41,933 nt of DNA from Pseudoalteromonas sp. TB64 (GTDB lineage: Bacteria; Pseudomonadota; Gammaproteobacteria; Enterobacterales; Alteromonadaceae). The position numbers and the translations under genes were made by a program. Each line of letters begins with the position of its first letter. The stretch's first letter is position 1. The stretch is from positions 12,755 to 54,687 of the forward strand of contig NZ_AUTQ01000152.1 of the NCBI RefSeq assembly GCF_000498095.1, written 5' to 3'. Of this stretch, positions 10,129-21,532 are shown in pieces. The notes beneath the pieces were generated by a model, which made no database searches, was not told where the DNA came from, and was given only the letters and a program-made list of their open reading frames with translations.

Positions 10129-12388
10129 CGACCTTATGTAAATAAATAGTAGTTAATCCGCCAATGGCTATATTAATGCTTTGATCAAAACCATGACTTG
10201 GGATATTTGACGATTCAATAAGTTGGGAAGAGTTTTGGGTAACCTCTATTCCCGATCCAAAGAACAATGTTTGGTCAGTGTTTAAAATAACGTTATAACG
10301 ACCTTTAGCTGGCACACCTATTACGTAACTTTGGTACGACATTGGCGTAAAGTTAGCAATAACAACAATAAAGTCGTGGGCATTTTTAGCAAAGCGAACA
10401 AAGCTTAATATGCTTTGTTCATTATTATTATTGTCTATCCAATTAAACCCTGCGGCGCTCGTATCTAGTTCGTATAGGGCGGGCTGGTTTTTATAAACTA
10501 AATTAAGTTGTTTAATTGTTTGTTGAATCCCGCTGTGACTTTGATGATCCAGTAAATGCCAATCGATGGAATGATCGTGCCCCCACTCTTTACGCTGAGC
10601 AATTTCGCAGCCCATAAACAATAACTTTTTACCCGGGTGAGCCCACATAAAAGCGTAATAAGCACGCAAGTTTGCAAACTTCTGCCAATCATCGCCTGGC
10701 ATTTTTTCAATTAAAGATCCTTTACCATGAACAACTTCGTCGTGGCTCAGTGGCAAAATATAATTTTCACTGAATGCATACACCATCGAAAATGTTATTT
10801 CGTGATGATGATGCTTTTTATAAAGTGGGTCGTGTTGCATGTAACGTAAACTGTCGTTCATCCATCCCATATTCCACTTATAACCAAAGCCTAAACCATT
10901 ATGATCAACACTTTGCGTAACACCTGGCCATGCTGTTGACTCCTCAGCCACCATCATTATTCCGGGGTTATTTTTGTAACTGCGTAAATTAACCTGCTTT
11001 AAACATTCAATAGCGCCGAGGTTTTCACGACCTCCATAGCAATTAGCAACCCATTCACCTTCTTTTCGGCTGTAATCTAAATACAACATTGACGCCACAG
11101 CATCTACTCGTAAACCATCAAGTCCAAATTGGTGTAACCAATACATAGCATTAGAAATTAAAAAGCTTTTAACCTCTGGGCGATCATAGTTGTAAATATA
11201 AGTATTCCAATCGGGATGAAAGCCTTGGCGCATGTCAGCATGTTCATATAAATGAGTGCCATCAAATCGATGTAAACCATGCGGATCACTAGGGAAGTGG
11301 CCTGGCACCCAATCAAGTAAAATACCTAAATTAGCTTTATGACACTGCTCTACAAAATATTTGAAGCTACTGTAGTCACCAAAACGACTCGTTGGCGCAA
11401 ATAAACCAACTGGCTGATACCCCCACGAGCCATCAAAAGGGTATTCACTTATAGGCATAAGCTGTAAATGCGTAAAATTCATTTCAAGCGCATAGTTAAC
11501 TAGCTTGTCTGCAAGCTCTGTATAGCTTAAATAACGATTGTTTTCGGCGCGTTGCCACGAACCTAAATGTACTTCATAAATACTAATTGGCGCATCAATA
11601 TGGTTACGTTTTTGTCTGTTTTGTAGAGCGTATTCATCTAGCTTTATAGGTTCTGGTTTATATTGCAATACACTTGCAGTACCGGGTGCTTGCTGCATTT
11701 TAAAAGCAAAAGGGTCTGCTTTTTCAAGTACTTCACCACTTTGAGCTGTAATCGAAAATTTATAGCACATGTCGGCTTGAAGACCTGGTATAAATAACTC
11801 CCATACACCACTCGCTGGATGAAAACGCATAAAATGACGATTTGTTTGCCAATAATTAAACTCACCAATAATAGACACACTTGCTGCATTGGGCGCCCAT
11901 ACACAAAAACGCACCCCATCAACATTTTGCTGCGTTGTAAAGTGTGCGCCAAAATGAGAGTAAGCATGCTCTAAACTACCCTCATTAAATAAATACATAG
12001 CATCTGTATCAAGCGCGCTGTCAAAGCTATACTCATCATCAAAAGTAATTAGCGCATCTTCGTACTTAACTTCGCATTGATACGGCAATACGGGTAATTC
12101 ACTTAAACAAGCAATAAACAAATCACTTTGTTTGTAACGTTCAGTTTTTATAAGCTGGTTATTAATTATTATATTAACGCTAAGCGCTTTAGGTAAATAT
12201 AAACGTATTTCAACACCGTTACCTTTTACTTTGTGCGCGCCTAAAAAACTAAATGGATCCTTAAAACGCCCTATATTTAAAGTGCTTACTTGCGCGTCGT
12301 AATCGGTTCCTTGTTTAGAGGTGTCTAATTTAGCGTTTTCTACTTTTTCGTTATTTGTTTTTAAATTATTGGTAATAGAACTGCTCAT
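10118..12388 (-). CDS. glgB: 1,4-alpha-glucan branching enzyme (GH13)
   Basis: GlgB cuts alpha-1,4 chains and re-attaches them through alpha-1,6 links to form branches. The 756-residue protein is longer than E. coli GlgB (728), with a polar N-terminal tail of about 35 residues (many Asn, Lys, Thr) before the first CBM48-like module. A second CBM48 module (FCVWAPNAASVSIIGEFNYW) precedes the barrel. Catalytic blocks are LLDWVPGHFPSD, GLRVDAVASMLYLDYSR (Asp near 428), VAEESTAWPGV (Glu near 481) and LSHDEVVHGKGSL. The ATG directly follows the malQ stop with no gap, and AAGGAAAG lies within the malQ end, which implies coupled translation. Confidence 0.96.
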   Translation of the reverse strand: MSSSITNNLKTNNEKVENAKLDTSKQGTDYDAQVSTLNIGRFKDPFSFLGAHKVKGNGVEIRLYLPKALSVNIIINNQLIKTERYKQSDLFIACLSELPVLPYQCEVKYEDALITFDDEYSFDSALDTDAMYLFNEGSLEHAYSHFGAHFTTQQNVDGVRFCVWAPNAASVSIIGEFNYWQTNRHFMRFHPASGVWELFIPGLQADMCYKFSITAQSGEVLEKADPFAFKMQQAPGTASVLQYKPEPIKLDEYALQNRQKRNHIDAPISIYEVHLGSWQRAENNRYLSYTELADKLVNYALEMNFTHLQLMPISEYPFDGSWGYQPVGLFAPTSRFGDYSSFKYFVEQCHKANLGILLDWVPGHFPSDPHGLHRFDGTHLYEHADMRQGFHPDWNTYIYNYDRPEVKSFLISNAMYWLHQFGLDGLRVDAVASMLYLDYSRKEGEWVANCYGGRENLGAIECLKQVNLRSYKNNPGIMMVAEESTAWPGVTQSVDHNGLGFGYKWNMGWMNDSLRYMQHDPLYKKHHHHEITFSMVYAFSENYILPLSHDEVVHGKGSLIEKMPGDDWQKFANLRAYYAFMWAHPGKKLLFMGCEIAQRKEWGHDHSIDWHLLDHQSHSGIQQTIKQLNLVYKNQPALYELDTSAAGFNWIDNNNNEQSILSFVRFAKNAHDFIVVIANFTPMSYQSYVIGVPAKGRYNVILNTDQTLFFGSGIEVTQNSSQLIESSNIPSHGFDQSINIAIGGLTTIYLHKVDDE

Positions 12389-14380
12389 TTAATCTTTCCT
12401 TATAGAATCGATAGCAGCTAATAGCGATGCATTTTTACTAAAAATCTCTTCGCATGTGTGCGTTAATACACGACGCCAATTAGGATATTCTGTATCTGTA
12501 CCAGGAATATTTACAGGGTACTGCTGCTCATCTAAATCATCTATTTGTAGCGCAAACAAGCGCGACTGTGAACGTGCCAAACATATGCCTAACGCGCTAT
12601 ACACATCTATCGCATTACTTTGCAGTGTGAGTTGTTTATTTTCAGTTTGATTAATAAAACGCAGTAAGCGTGCTTGTTCTTGTGCTCGTACTTCTGTTAG
12701 TTCTGCATGTTGTTGCTCATCTATTAGCGCATATTGTTGCTTTATATTTAAATCATCATGCTGCCACCAGCCAGTAAAAGGTGGAACATCATGATTAGCA
12801 ATCATTAATAAGCAATGTGGTGCTAAGTTGTCCAACGATAAAAACTCACCATTATGCTGCTTTTCAAAATAGAACAAACTGTTAGAAAAAATACCGCTAC
12901 TCGCCAACGCTTCTCTCACCTCAGGCGGAACTATGCCTAGGTCTTCACCTATAACAATGCTTTGATTTATATGAGATTCAATTTTTAAAATCGCGAGTAA
13001 ATGCTCAAACGGGTAATAAACATAACAACCATCTTGTTGACTATTATTGTCAAAACACCACCATAAGCGCCGAATTGCCATTACATGATCAATTCTGAGC
13101 CCACCAACATTTTGCATATTGGCGCGAATAAGTGCGCGATAAAATTCATAATGATTATTGCTCAAGCTATGTGGATTAAGTGCAGGTAATCCCCAATTTT
13201 GACCCGCTTCTGCCCATGGATCTGGCGGTGCACCAACATTAGCACCTTGGCTAAATAAGGACTGTTGGCTTTTAAATTCTGCGCCATCACCAGCACAGCC
13301 AACAGCTAAGTCATTAATTAAACCTATTGCCATTCCTTTAACTTCACAATTTTGTTGGCACAGTGCTAATTGAGTATGAGCTTGCCATTGTAAGTAATAG
13401 TCAAATGATGGGTTAAGTGACTCAAGCGTATTTAATGTGCTTGTGTTTGTTTTACAAAAATCAGTAAATGCTTGTTGGCGCTCTTTACTTGCTGTTAATT
13501 CAAACTGATTATAGAGCGCTGTAAATAACGTGTACTTAATACGGCTTACTTTTTCATAATCTATAAACTGATCATTGCTTTGTGTAAGTGATACAACGTC
13601 ATCACTTTGCATTAAAGTGCTCAGCTGTGCGTTATTATTAGCGTCTTCACATAAGTCGATTGATATATAGAGAGGATTTAAAAGTGCACGGCTATTGGGG
13701 CTATACGGGCTTGCTCGTTCTGGCATATTTGCAAACAATAAATGCAATGGATTAAGTAAAATATAATCCATATTTTGTTCACTACACAAATTTGTTAATG
13801 TAAATAAATCACTAAAATCACCGATACCAAGCTTAGCGTTATTTTTTAAGGTATATAACTGTATAGATAAACCCGTGCGTTTTTTATCTACGGTTTGATA
13901 AACTTGTTCAGGCACAAACCAGATTTGAGTATGAGATAAATTATCGCCTACCTGCACCGTCGCATCATAATAACCAGATGGCATATCGGGCAATAAAAGA
14001 CTGAGCTCAATATAACGTACCCCATGTAAATTATATTCGCCTGTATCGGGATAATCATTAAGTGTATCGAATGTTAAATTACAATTAAGTGATTCAATAT
14101 TTACATGGGCAGTAAAATGACGTTGGCGCTCATCAATGCGTATTTTTAACGTATTTTTAGGTGATTCAACCAAGCTAACACTTGGCACTAATTGTAACCA
14201 ACCCGCAGCGTCTAGCTCATAGTTAAGATGTGCAACTTGATTGCTGTCTTCGGTGTTTACACCACAGCACTGCAAAGCACGCTTTCGCGTTTCTTCGCTA
14301 AAAAAAACCTGTTCACCAGTATATTTAGTGAATTCATAGCCAATACCATGCAGGTAAAACAACTGCGAAAGAGCGTCCAT
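12389..14380 (-). CDS. malQ: 4-alpha-glucanotransferase (amylomaltase, GH77)
   Basis: MalQ transfers glucan segments between maltodextrins and recycles the short oligosaccharides released from glycogen. The 663-residue protein has the GH77 blocks KLGIGDFSDL, NVGAPPDPWAEAGQNWGLP, NVGGLRIDHVMAIRRLWW (nucleophile Asp near 429), VIGEDLGIVPPEV (acid Glu near 477) and NHDVPPFTGWW (Asp near 528). An N-terminal extension of about 150 residues typical of proteobacterial MalQ is present. An AGGTAGGG ribosome-binding site precedes the ATG. It lies 9 bp after the CBM48 gene and directly abuts glgB, so here it belongs to the glycogen operon rather than to a maltose regulon. Confidence 0.95.
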   Translation of the reverse strand: MDALSQLFYLHGIGYEFTKYTGEQVFFSEETRKRALQCCGVNTEDSNQVAHLNYELDAAGWLQLVPSVSLVESPKNTLKIRIDERQRHFTAHVNIESLNCNLTFDTLNDYPDTGEYNLHGVRYIELSLLLPDMPSGYYDATVQVGDNLSHTQIWFVPEQVYQTVDKKRTGLSIQLYTLKNNAKLGIGDFSDLFTLTNLCSEQNMDYILLNPLHLLFANMPERASPYSPNSRALLNPLYISIDLCEDANNNAQLSTLMQSDDVVSLTQSNDQFIDYEKVSRIKYTLFTALYNQFELTASKERQQAFTDFCKTNTSTLNTLESLNPSFDYYLQWQAHTQLALCQQNCEVKGMAIGLINDLAVGCAGDGAEFKSQQSLFSQGANVGAPPDPWAEAGQNWGLPALNPHSLSNNHYEFYRALIRANMQNVGGLRIDHVMAIRRLWWCFDNNSQQDGCYVYYPFEHLLAILKIESHINQSIVIGEDLGIVPPEVREALASSGIFSNSLFYFEKQHNGEFLSLDNLAPHCLLMIANHDVPPFTGWWQHDDLNIKQQYALIDEQQHAELTEVRAQEQARLLRFINQTENKQLTLQSNAIDVYSALGICLARSQSRLFALQIDDLDEQQYPVNIPGTDTEYPNWRRVLTHTCEEIFSKNASLLAAIDSIRKD

Positions 14381-14389
14381 TACCCTACC

Positions 14390-14692
14390 TTAATTTATAC
14401 GTTGCGTATTTACTATGCTGTTTTCTGTTCCAAATGTATTGCCAATATAACCATCAGCTTGATGGTCATTATCCCAAATATCGCCATTTATTAAGTAACG
14501 AAAATGAAATTGCTGATCAACGGGAAGTCGTTGCTTGTATTTAAACACACCTTGCTTTTTATTAAGTTTCATTGGCACAGGTTGCCAATCATTAAATTCA
14601 CCTAATAAGCAGACTTGCTCTGCTTCTGGGTGAGAAAATTCAAAAGTAACTTCAGCTTCATCTTTTGTTTTAAAAAAACGTTTATTCAACAT
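14390..14692 (-). CDS. Stand-alone CBM48 (isoamylase N-terminal / AMPK-beta type) glycogen-binding protein
   Basis: This 100-residue protein is made of almost nothing but one CBM48 module: VTFEFSHPEAEQVCLLGEFN, then DWQPVPMKL, FKYKQRLPVDQQFHFRYLIN and WDNDHQADGYIGN. The conserved aromatic residues (the Trp of NDWQP and the Phe/Tyr of FRYLING) fit carbohydrate contact. I chose the ATG at 14692 because GGAG lies 7-8 nt upstream; a TTG four codons earlier is possible but has no ribosome-binding site. It is the first gene of the glg operon, 9 bp before malQ. No catalytic domain is attached. By analogy with AMPK-beta and related modules it may target or regulate other Glg enzymes on the granule; that is an inference. 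Confidence 0.88.
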   Translation of the reverse strand: MLNKRFFKTKDEAEVTFEFSHPEAEQVCLLGEFNDWQPVPMKLNKKQGVFKYKQRLPVDQQFHFRYLINGDIWDNDHQADGYIGNTFGTENSIVNTQRIN

Positions 14693-14704
14693 AGCAGGCT
14701 CCAA

Positions 14705-15064
14705 CTAAACCATAAAGGGTAATTAATCTTTGCCACAGGCCATACAACTAAACAAAAAGGCGATGTGGATTCCATTCAAAATCATTAAACATGTATAAGT
14801 TAAACAAAACTTTATTTACGCATTATTACAGTGCAGTAGTTTCTTTTAACGCACTCATTAAGTGCAATTTAATGCTCAATAGTGCGTTTTAAAAACCACC
14901 GTTATATAGAGCAATTTTTAAACCAACTAAATATAAAGCTGGTACTTATTTATTAAAGACACAATTAGCCTTAACTATAATACTAATTTTATAAAACGCT
15001 TTTGTTATATACTTTCATCAGCGATAATACACACATCTTAATACTCTGAAATATATATAATTTC
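14705..15064. promoter_or_regulatory. divergent promoter region of the glg operon and the beta-propeller gene
   Basis: This AT-rich 360-bp gap must hold the promoter for the seven-gene glg operon (minus) and for the plus-strand gene at 15065. I see no convincing -35/-10 pair. The main structure is a perfect 8-bp inverted repeat, AACGCACT (14848-14855) and AGTGCGTT (14881-14888). Nested within it, GCACT (14851-14855) pairs with AGTGC (14861-14865). Another GTGC lies just to the left (near 14831). This could be an operator array or an RNA fold. Confidence 0.45.
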
Positions 15065-16015
15065 ATGTTGAAAAAAAGCATTTTTAGTACTATAGCGCTC
15101 ATTTTTATTATTATTACTAGCTTTATTGGATCTTCAATTTATACCCTTTATAGTAAAAAAGAAATATCAGTAGACCCTAAATTAAAAGAAATATCAGGCA
15201 TCGAATTTGATAAGCATAAACGCTTGTGGGCTATTAACGACAGTGGCGACGATCCTAAGCTGTACAGACTAAATAAAGACGGTTCAATTGCTAAAGAGAT
15301 ATTAGTAACTAATGCTAAAAATATTGACTGGGAAGACATGACTCAAAACAAATTTGGGCATTTCTTTTTAGGGGACTTTGGAAATAACAAAAACGATCGT
15401 AAATGGTTGACAATTTACAAAATAGAAAACCCTATCGATATAAAAACAAATACAACCGAAGCTGAAATAATAAAATTTACCTATCCAGAAATGGATGGAA
15501 CACCTATTAAACCAAACAACCGTAATTTTGATTTAGAAGCTTTTGTAGCGCTAGGGCGTCACTTGTATCTATTTACTAAAAATCGTACTGAACCTTTTGA
15601 TGGCATTACAAAAGTTTATAAAGTGGGAGATCATGCTGCCAATTTTAACGCCGAGCTCATCGACTCATTTAAAACCTGCACAACCATGGAAAAACTATGT
15701 TGGATAACATCAGCTGCATTAAGTCCTGATCGTAAAAAATTAGTATTACTCGATTCAACCAGTATTTGGTTATTCGAGAACTTTAAAGGCGACAAGTTTT
15801 TCTCAGGGGATGTATCAAGAATTGACTTAGGTATTGTTACGCAAAAAGAAGCCATTACTTTTTACGACGATAATACAATTGTATTTACTGATGAAGAATT
15901 TAATGGAATTGGCGGTAATGCCTATTTTATAAAGCTTGATAAAGCTAAAAAAATAGTCGTAAAAAGAGCGCTTCATCCAGAGAGCTCAGAAAAAAAGCAA
16001 ATACAAACTAAATAA
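15065..16015 (+). CDS. Membrane-anchored beta-propeller-like protein of unknown function (SdiA-regulated-like)
   Basis: This 316-residue protein has one N-terminal hydrophobic segment (about 5-27) acting as a signal anchor or signal peptide, then a soluble extracytoplasmic domain. It shows EISGIEFDKHKRLWAINDSG followed by LYRLNKDG, NIDWEDM, FFLGDFGNNKNDR and NFDLEAF. This pattern (ELSGL, LWA.NDSG, DWED, GDFGNN, D.EA) recurs in secreted propeller proteins annotated as SdiA-regulated or phytase/esterase-like. I see no enzyme motif that fixes an activity. It stands alone, divergent from the glg operon, with no strong ribosome-binding site before the chosen ATG. Two cysteines (FKTCTTMEKLCW) could form a disulfide. 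Confidence 0.7.
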   Translation: MLKKSIFSTIALIFIIITSFIGSSIYTLYSKKEISVDPKLKEISGIEFDKHKRLWAINDSGDDPKLYRLNKDGSIAKEILVTNAKNIDWEDMTQNKFGHFFLGDFGNNKNDRKWLTIYKIENPIDIKTNTTEAEIIKFTYPEMDGTPIKPNNRNFDLEAFVALGRHLYLFTKNRTEPFDGITKVYKVGDHAANFNAELIDSFKTCTTMEKLCWITSAALSPDRKKLVLLDSTSIWLFENFKGDKFFSGDVSRIDLGIVTQKEAITFYDDNTIVFTDEEFNGIGGNAYFIKLDKAKKIVVKRALHPESSEKKQIQTK

Positions 16016-16234
16016 TAACGGTAGAATTAATAAAAAAGTTATCATTATTAAACCGACTTATTTTTATTGATTACCAATCTTTAGCTAAGCTTTAAAACAA
16101 CCGCTTGCAAAACAGAGCTTATAAAAACGTGCACAACTTAAATCTAGTATTAATCTTTATATAATATTAAATAATAGAACGTTTAATTATTAAAACGCTT
16201 CATAATGCTTATATTTTTAAAATACTATACAGCT

Positions 16235-16663
16235 TTAACGCTTGAATTTTGTTTCTAAAATAACAGAAGATGTTGTGCGCTCTACCCCATCAAGATTTCC
16301 AATATCATCGAGTAAGTGACTCAGCTTTTCTAAGTTTTGCGCTTGTACTACGGCAATTAAATCAAATTCACCACTTATGGCATACAGCTGTGAAATAGCA
16401 TCAATTTGTTTTAATTCTAAATTAGTTTTTGTTGTTAGCTTTTGTCTTACCTTAATAGATACATGCGCCGACACCATTTTGTTTAAATAGTCATCTCCAT
16501 AATCTACGCTATACCCTTTAATTACACCGGTTTCCTCAAGCTTTAACATTCTACTTTGTACGGTAGAGCGCGAAAGATTGAGATGCCTTGCTAGGTCTGA
16601 AATACTCGCTCTAGCATTTGTTTTTAATATAGATAATAGCTTTTCGTCTTGTGGAGTTATCAT
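16235..16663 (-). CDS. Lrp/AsnC family transcriptional regulator
   Basis: This 142-residue DNA-binding regulator has an N-terminal winged helix-turn-helix (ISDLARHLNLSRSTVQSRML, about 21-40), then GVIKGYSVDYG and a C-terminal RAM ligand-binding domain (SGEFDLIAVVQA, LDGVERTTSSVIL). I chose the ATG at 16663 because the protein then begins MITPQDEKLLSIL, as AsnC members do; in-frame ATGs at 16672 and 16705 would add 3 or 14 residues. It is divergent from astC, across a 194-bp gap holding an 8-bp inverted repeat. The context suggests that it senses an amino acid and controls the arginine succinyltransferase operon. That is an inference; the ligand cannot be read from the sequence. Confidence 0.9.
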   Translation of the reverse strand: MITPQDEKLLSILKTNARASISDLARHLNLSRSTVQSRMLKLEETGVIKGYSVDYGDDYLNKMVSAHVSIKVRQKLTTKTNLELKQIDAISQLYAISGEFDLIAVVQAQNLEKLSHLLDDIGNLDGVERTTSSVILETKFKR

Positions 16664-16783
16664 AATGCACATTACTTTCGTTATTTTGCCTTTTATTCTA
16701 ATCATTTTTCACAAAATAGCACTGCAAATTTAACCTCTAACGTTCGATAATGACGCTCTATACAAAATAATATCAAGCTTGCT

Positions 16784-16806
16784 GAAGAATACAGGCTATA
16801 TTCTTC
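16784..16806. promoter_or_regulatory. candidate operator upstream of astC
   Basis: GAAGAATA (16784-16791) and TATTCTTC (16799-16806) form a perfect 8-bp inverted repeat with a 7-bp spacer. It lies 52 bp before the astC start, between two divergent genes. Two half-sites of this size and spacing fit an Lrp/AsnC-type dimer site. It does not match the ArgR box well. Confidence 0.5.
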
Positions 16807-16842
16807 TTTGTTTTAGCAACATTTCTTTTTAAACAGCCATAA

Positions 16843-18063
<1,221 letters not shown>

Positions 18064-18076
18064 TATAGTTTAAGTT

Positions 18077-18096
18077 AGCACGCCTACAGGCGTGCT
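18077..18096 (+). other. intercistronic hairpin between astC and astA
   Basis: AGCACGCC (18077-18084) pairs with GGCGTGCT (18089-18096) across a TACA loop, an 8-bp GC-rich stem. ATTGGAGC follows instead of a U run, so it is not a typical terminator. The astA ribosome-binding site (GGAG) begins 4 nt after the stem. It could protect the astC message or attenuate astA expression. Confidence 0.6.
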
Positions 18097-18113
18097 ATTG
18101 GAGCAAGCAATAA

Positions 18114-20622
<2,509 letters not shown>

Positions 20623-20658
20623 GCAATAAAACCAAAATTTTAGATTTAAGGATTTAAC

Positions 20659-21462
20659 ATGCATACTGATGTAAACACATTATTTGAGAGCCTTTGGAAA
20701 AACTACTTAAACGTAACACCATCGGCAGACAAAATTCATGACCTTTTAGGATCAACGCAAAAAGATGACATTATTAACGATCATATTGCGCTGCGTACAT
20801 TTAATATCGAAAAAGTAGGTCTTGAAAAGCTCGCAGCTCATTTTTTAGCTATTGGTTACAAAGAATGTGGTGAGTACCACTTTGAAGCTAAAAAACTATA
20901 TGCAAAGCACTACGAGCATAGCGATCCGAATCAGCAAAAAGTATTTATTTCTGAGCTACTAGTAGAAAAATGCTCGCCAGAGTTACAAGCTATCGTAACC
21001 GACATGGTTGATAAAATTGATGAAAGTGCTGTTACTGCTGACAACTTTTTGTATTCAGGCACGCATTGGCAAGTAAGCACCGATACTTACAAACAACTGC
21101 TAGCTGAAAGCGAATATGCAGCGTGGATGTCGGCGTGGGGCTACCGTGCCAATCACTTTACCGTAAATATTAATACGCTTGCTAAGTTTGATAATATTGA
21201 AGATGTTAACCAAGCCCTTAAAGAGGCTGGCTTTTCGCTTAATACGTCAGGCGGCGAAGTTAAAGGCTCACCAGAGGTGTTACTAGAGCAATCGTCAACA
21301 CTGGCTGATGAATACTCTGTTACCTTTAGTGACGGTGATATGAGCATTCCTAGCTGTTTTTATGAGTTTGCTATTCGTTACCCTAAAGCCGACGGTGAGC
21401 TTTATACTGGTTTTGTTGCAGCCTCAGCTGACAAAATATTTGAAAGCACCAACGCTCGATAG
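20659..21462 (+). CDS. DUF1338 protein, putative short 2-oxoacid dioxygenase/decarboxylase
   Basis: This 267-residue member of the DUF1338 family has a characterised relative, Pseudomonas putida HglS, which converts 2-oxoadipate to 2-hydroxyglutarate using a His-His-Glu metal site. Candidate ligands here are His42 in DHIALRTF (with Arg46, as in the HglS HxxxR block), His166 in RANHFTVNIN and Glu236 in CFYEFAIRYP. It is much shorter than HglS (about 460). AAGGATTT is a good ribosome-binding site, and the gene lies 36 bp after astD and before a terminator, so it is the last gene of the ast operon. The substrate is unknown; a 2-oxoacid linked to arginine or lysine catabolism is a reasonable guess. 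Confidence 0.85.
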   Translation: MHTDVNTLFESLWKNYLNVTPSADKIHDLLGSTQKDDIINDHIALRTFNIEKVGLEKLAAHFLAIGYKECGEYHFEAKKLYAKHYEHSDPNQQKVFISELLVEKCSPELQAIVTDMVDKIDESAVTADNFLYSGTHWQVSTDTYKQLLAESEYAAWMSAWGYRANHFTVNINTLAKFDNIEDVNQALKEAGFSLNTSGGEVKGSPEVLLEQSSTLADEYSVTFSDGDMSIPSCFYEFAIRYPKADGELYTGFVAASADKIFESTNAR

Positions 21463-21485
21463 CAAAACCTAAAGTACTTTATTTT

Positions 21486-21509
21486 AAAAGCCCGTTATGG
21501 GCTTTTTTT
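21486..21509. terminator. bidirectional intrinsic terminator after the ast operon and the QEGLA gene
   Basis: AAAAGCCC and GGGCTTTTTTT form a 7-bp stem with a GTTAT loop and a T run on the plus strand; on the minus strand the stem is followed by TTTTAAAAT. It lies between two convergent genes and can end both transcripts. Confidence 0.85.
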
Positions 21510-21532
21510 ATGTCGATAAGTATATTGATTAA

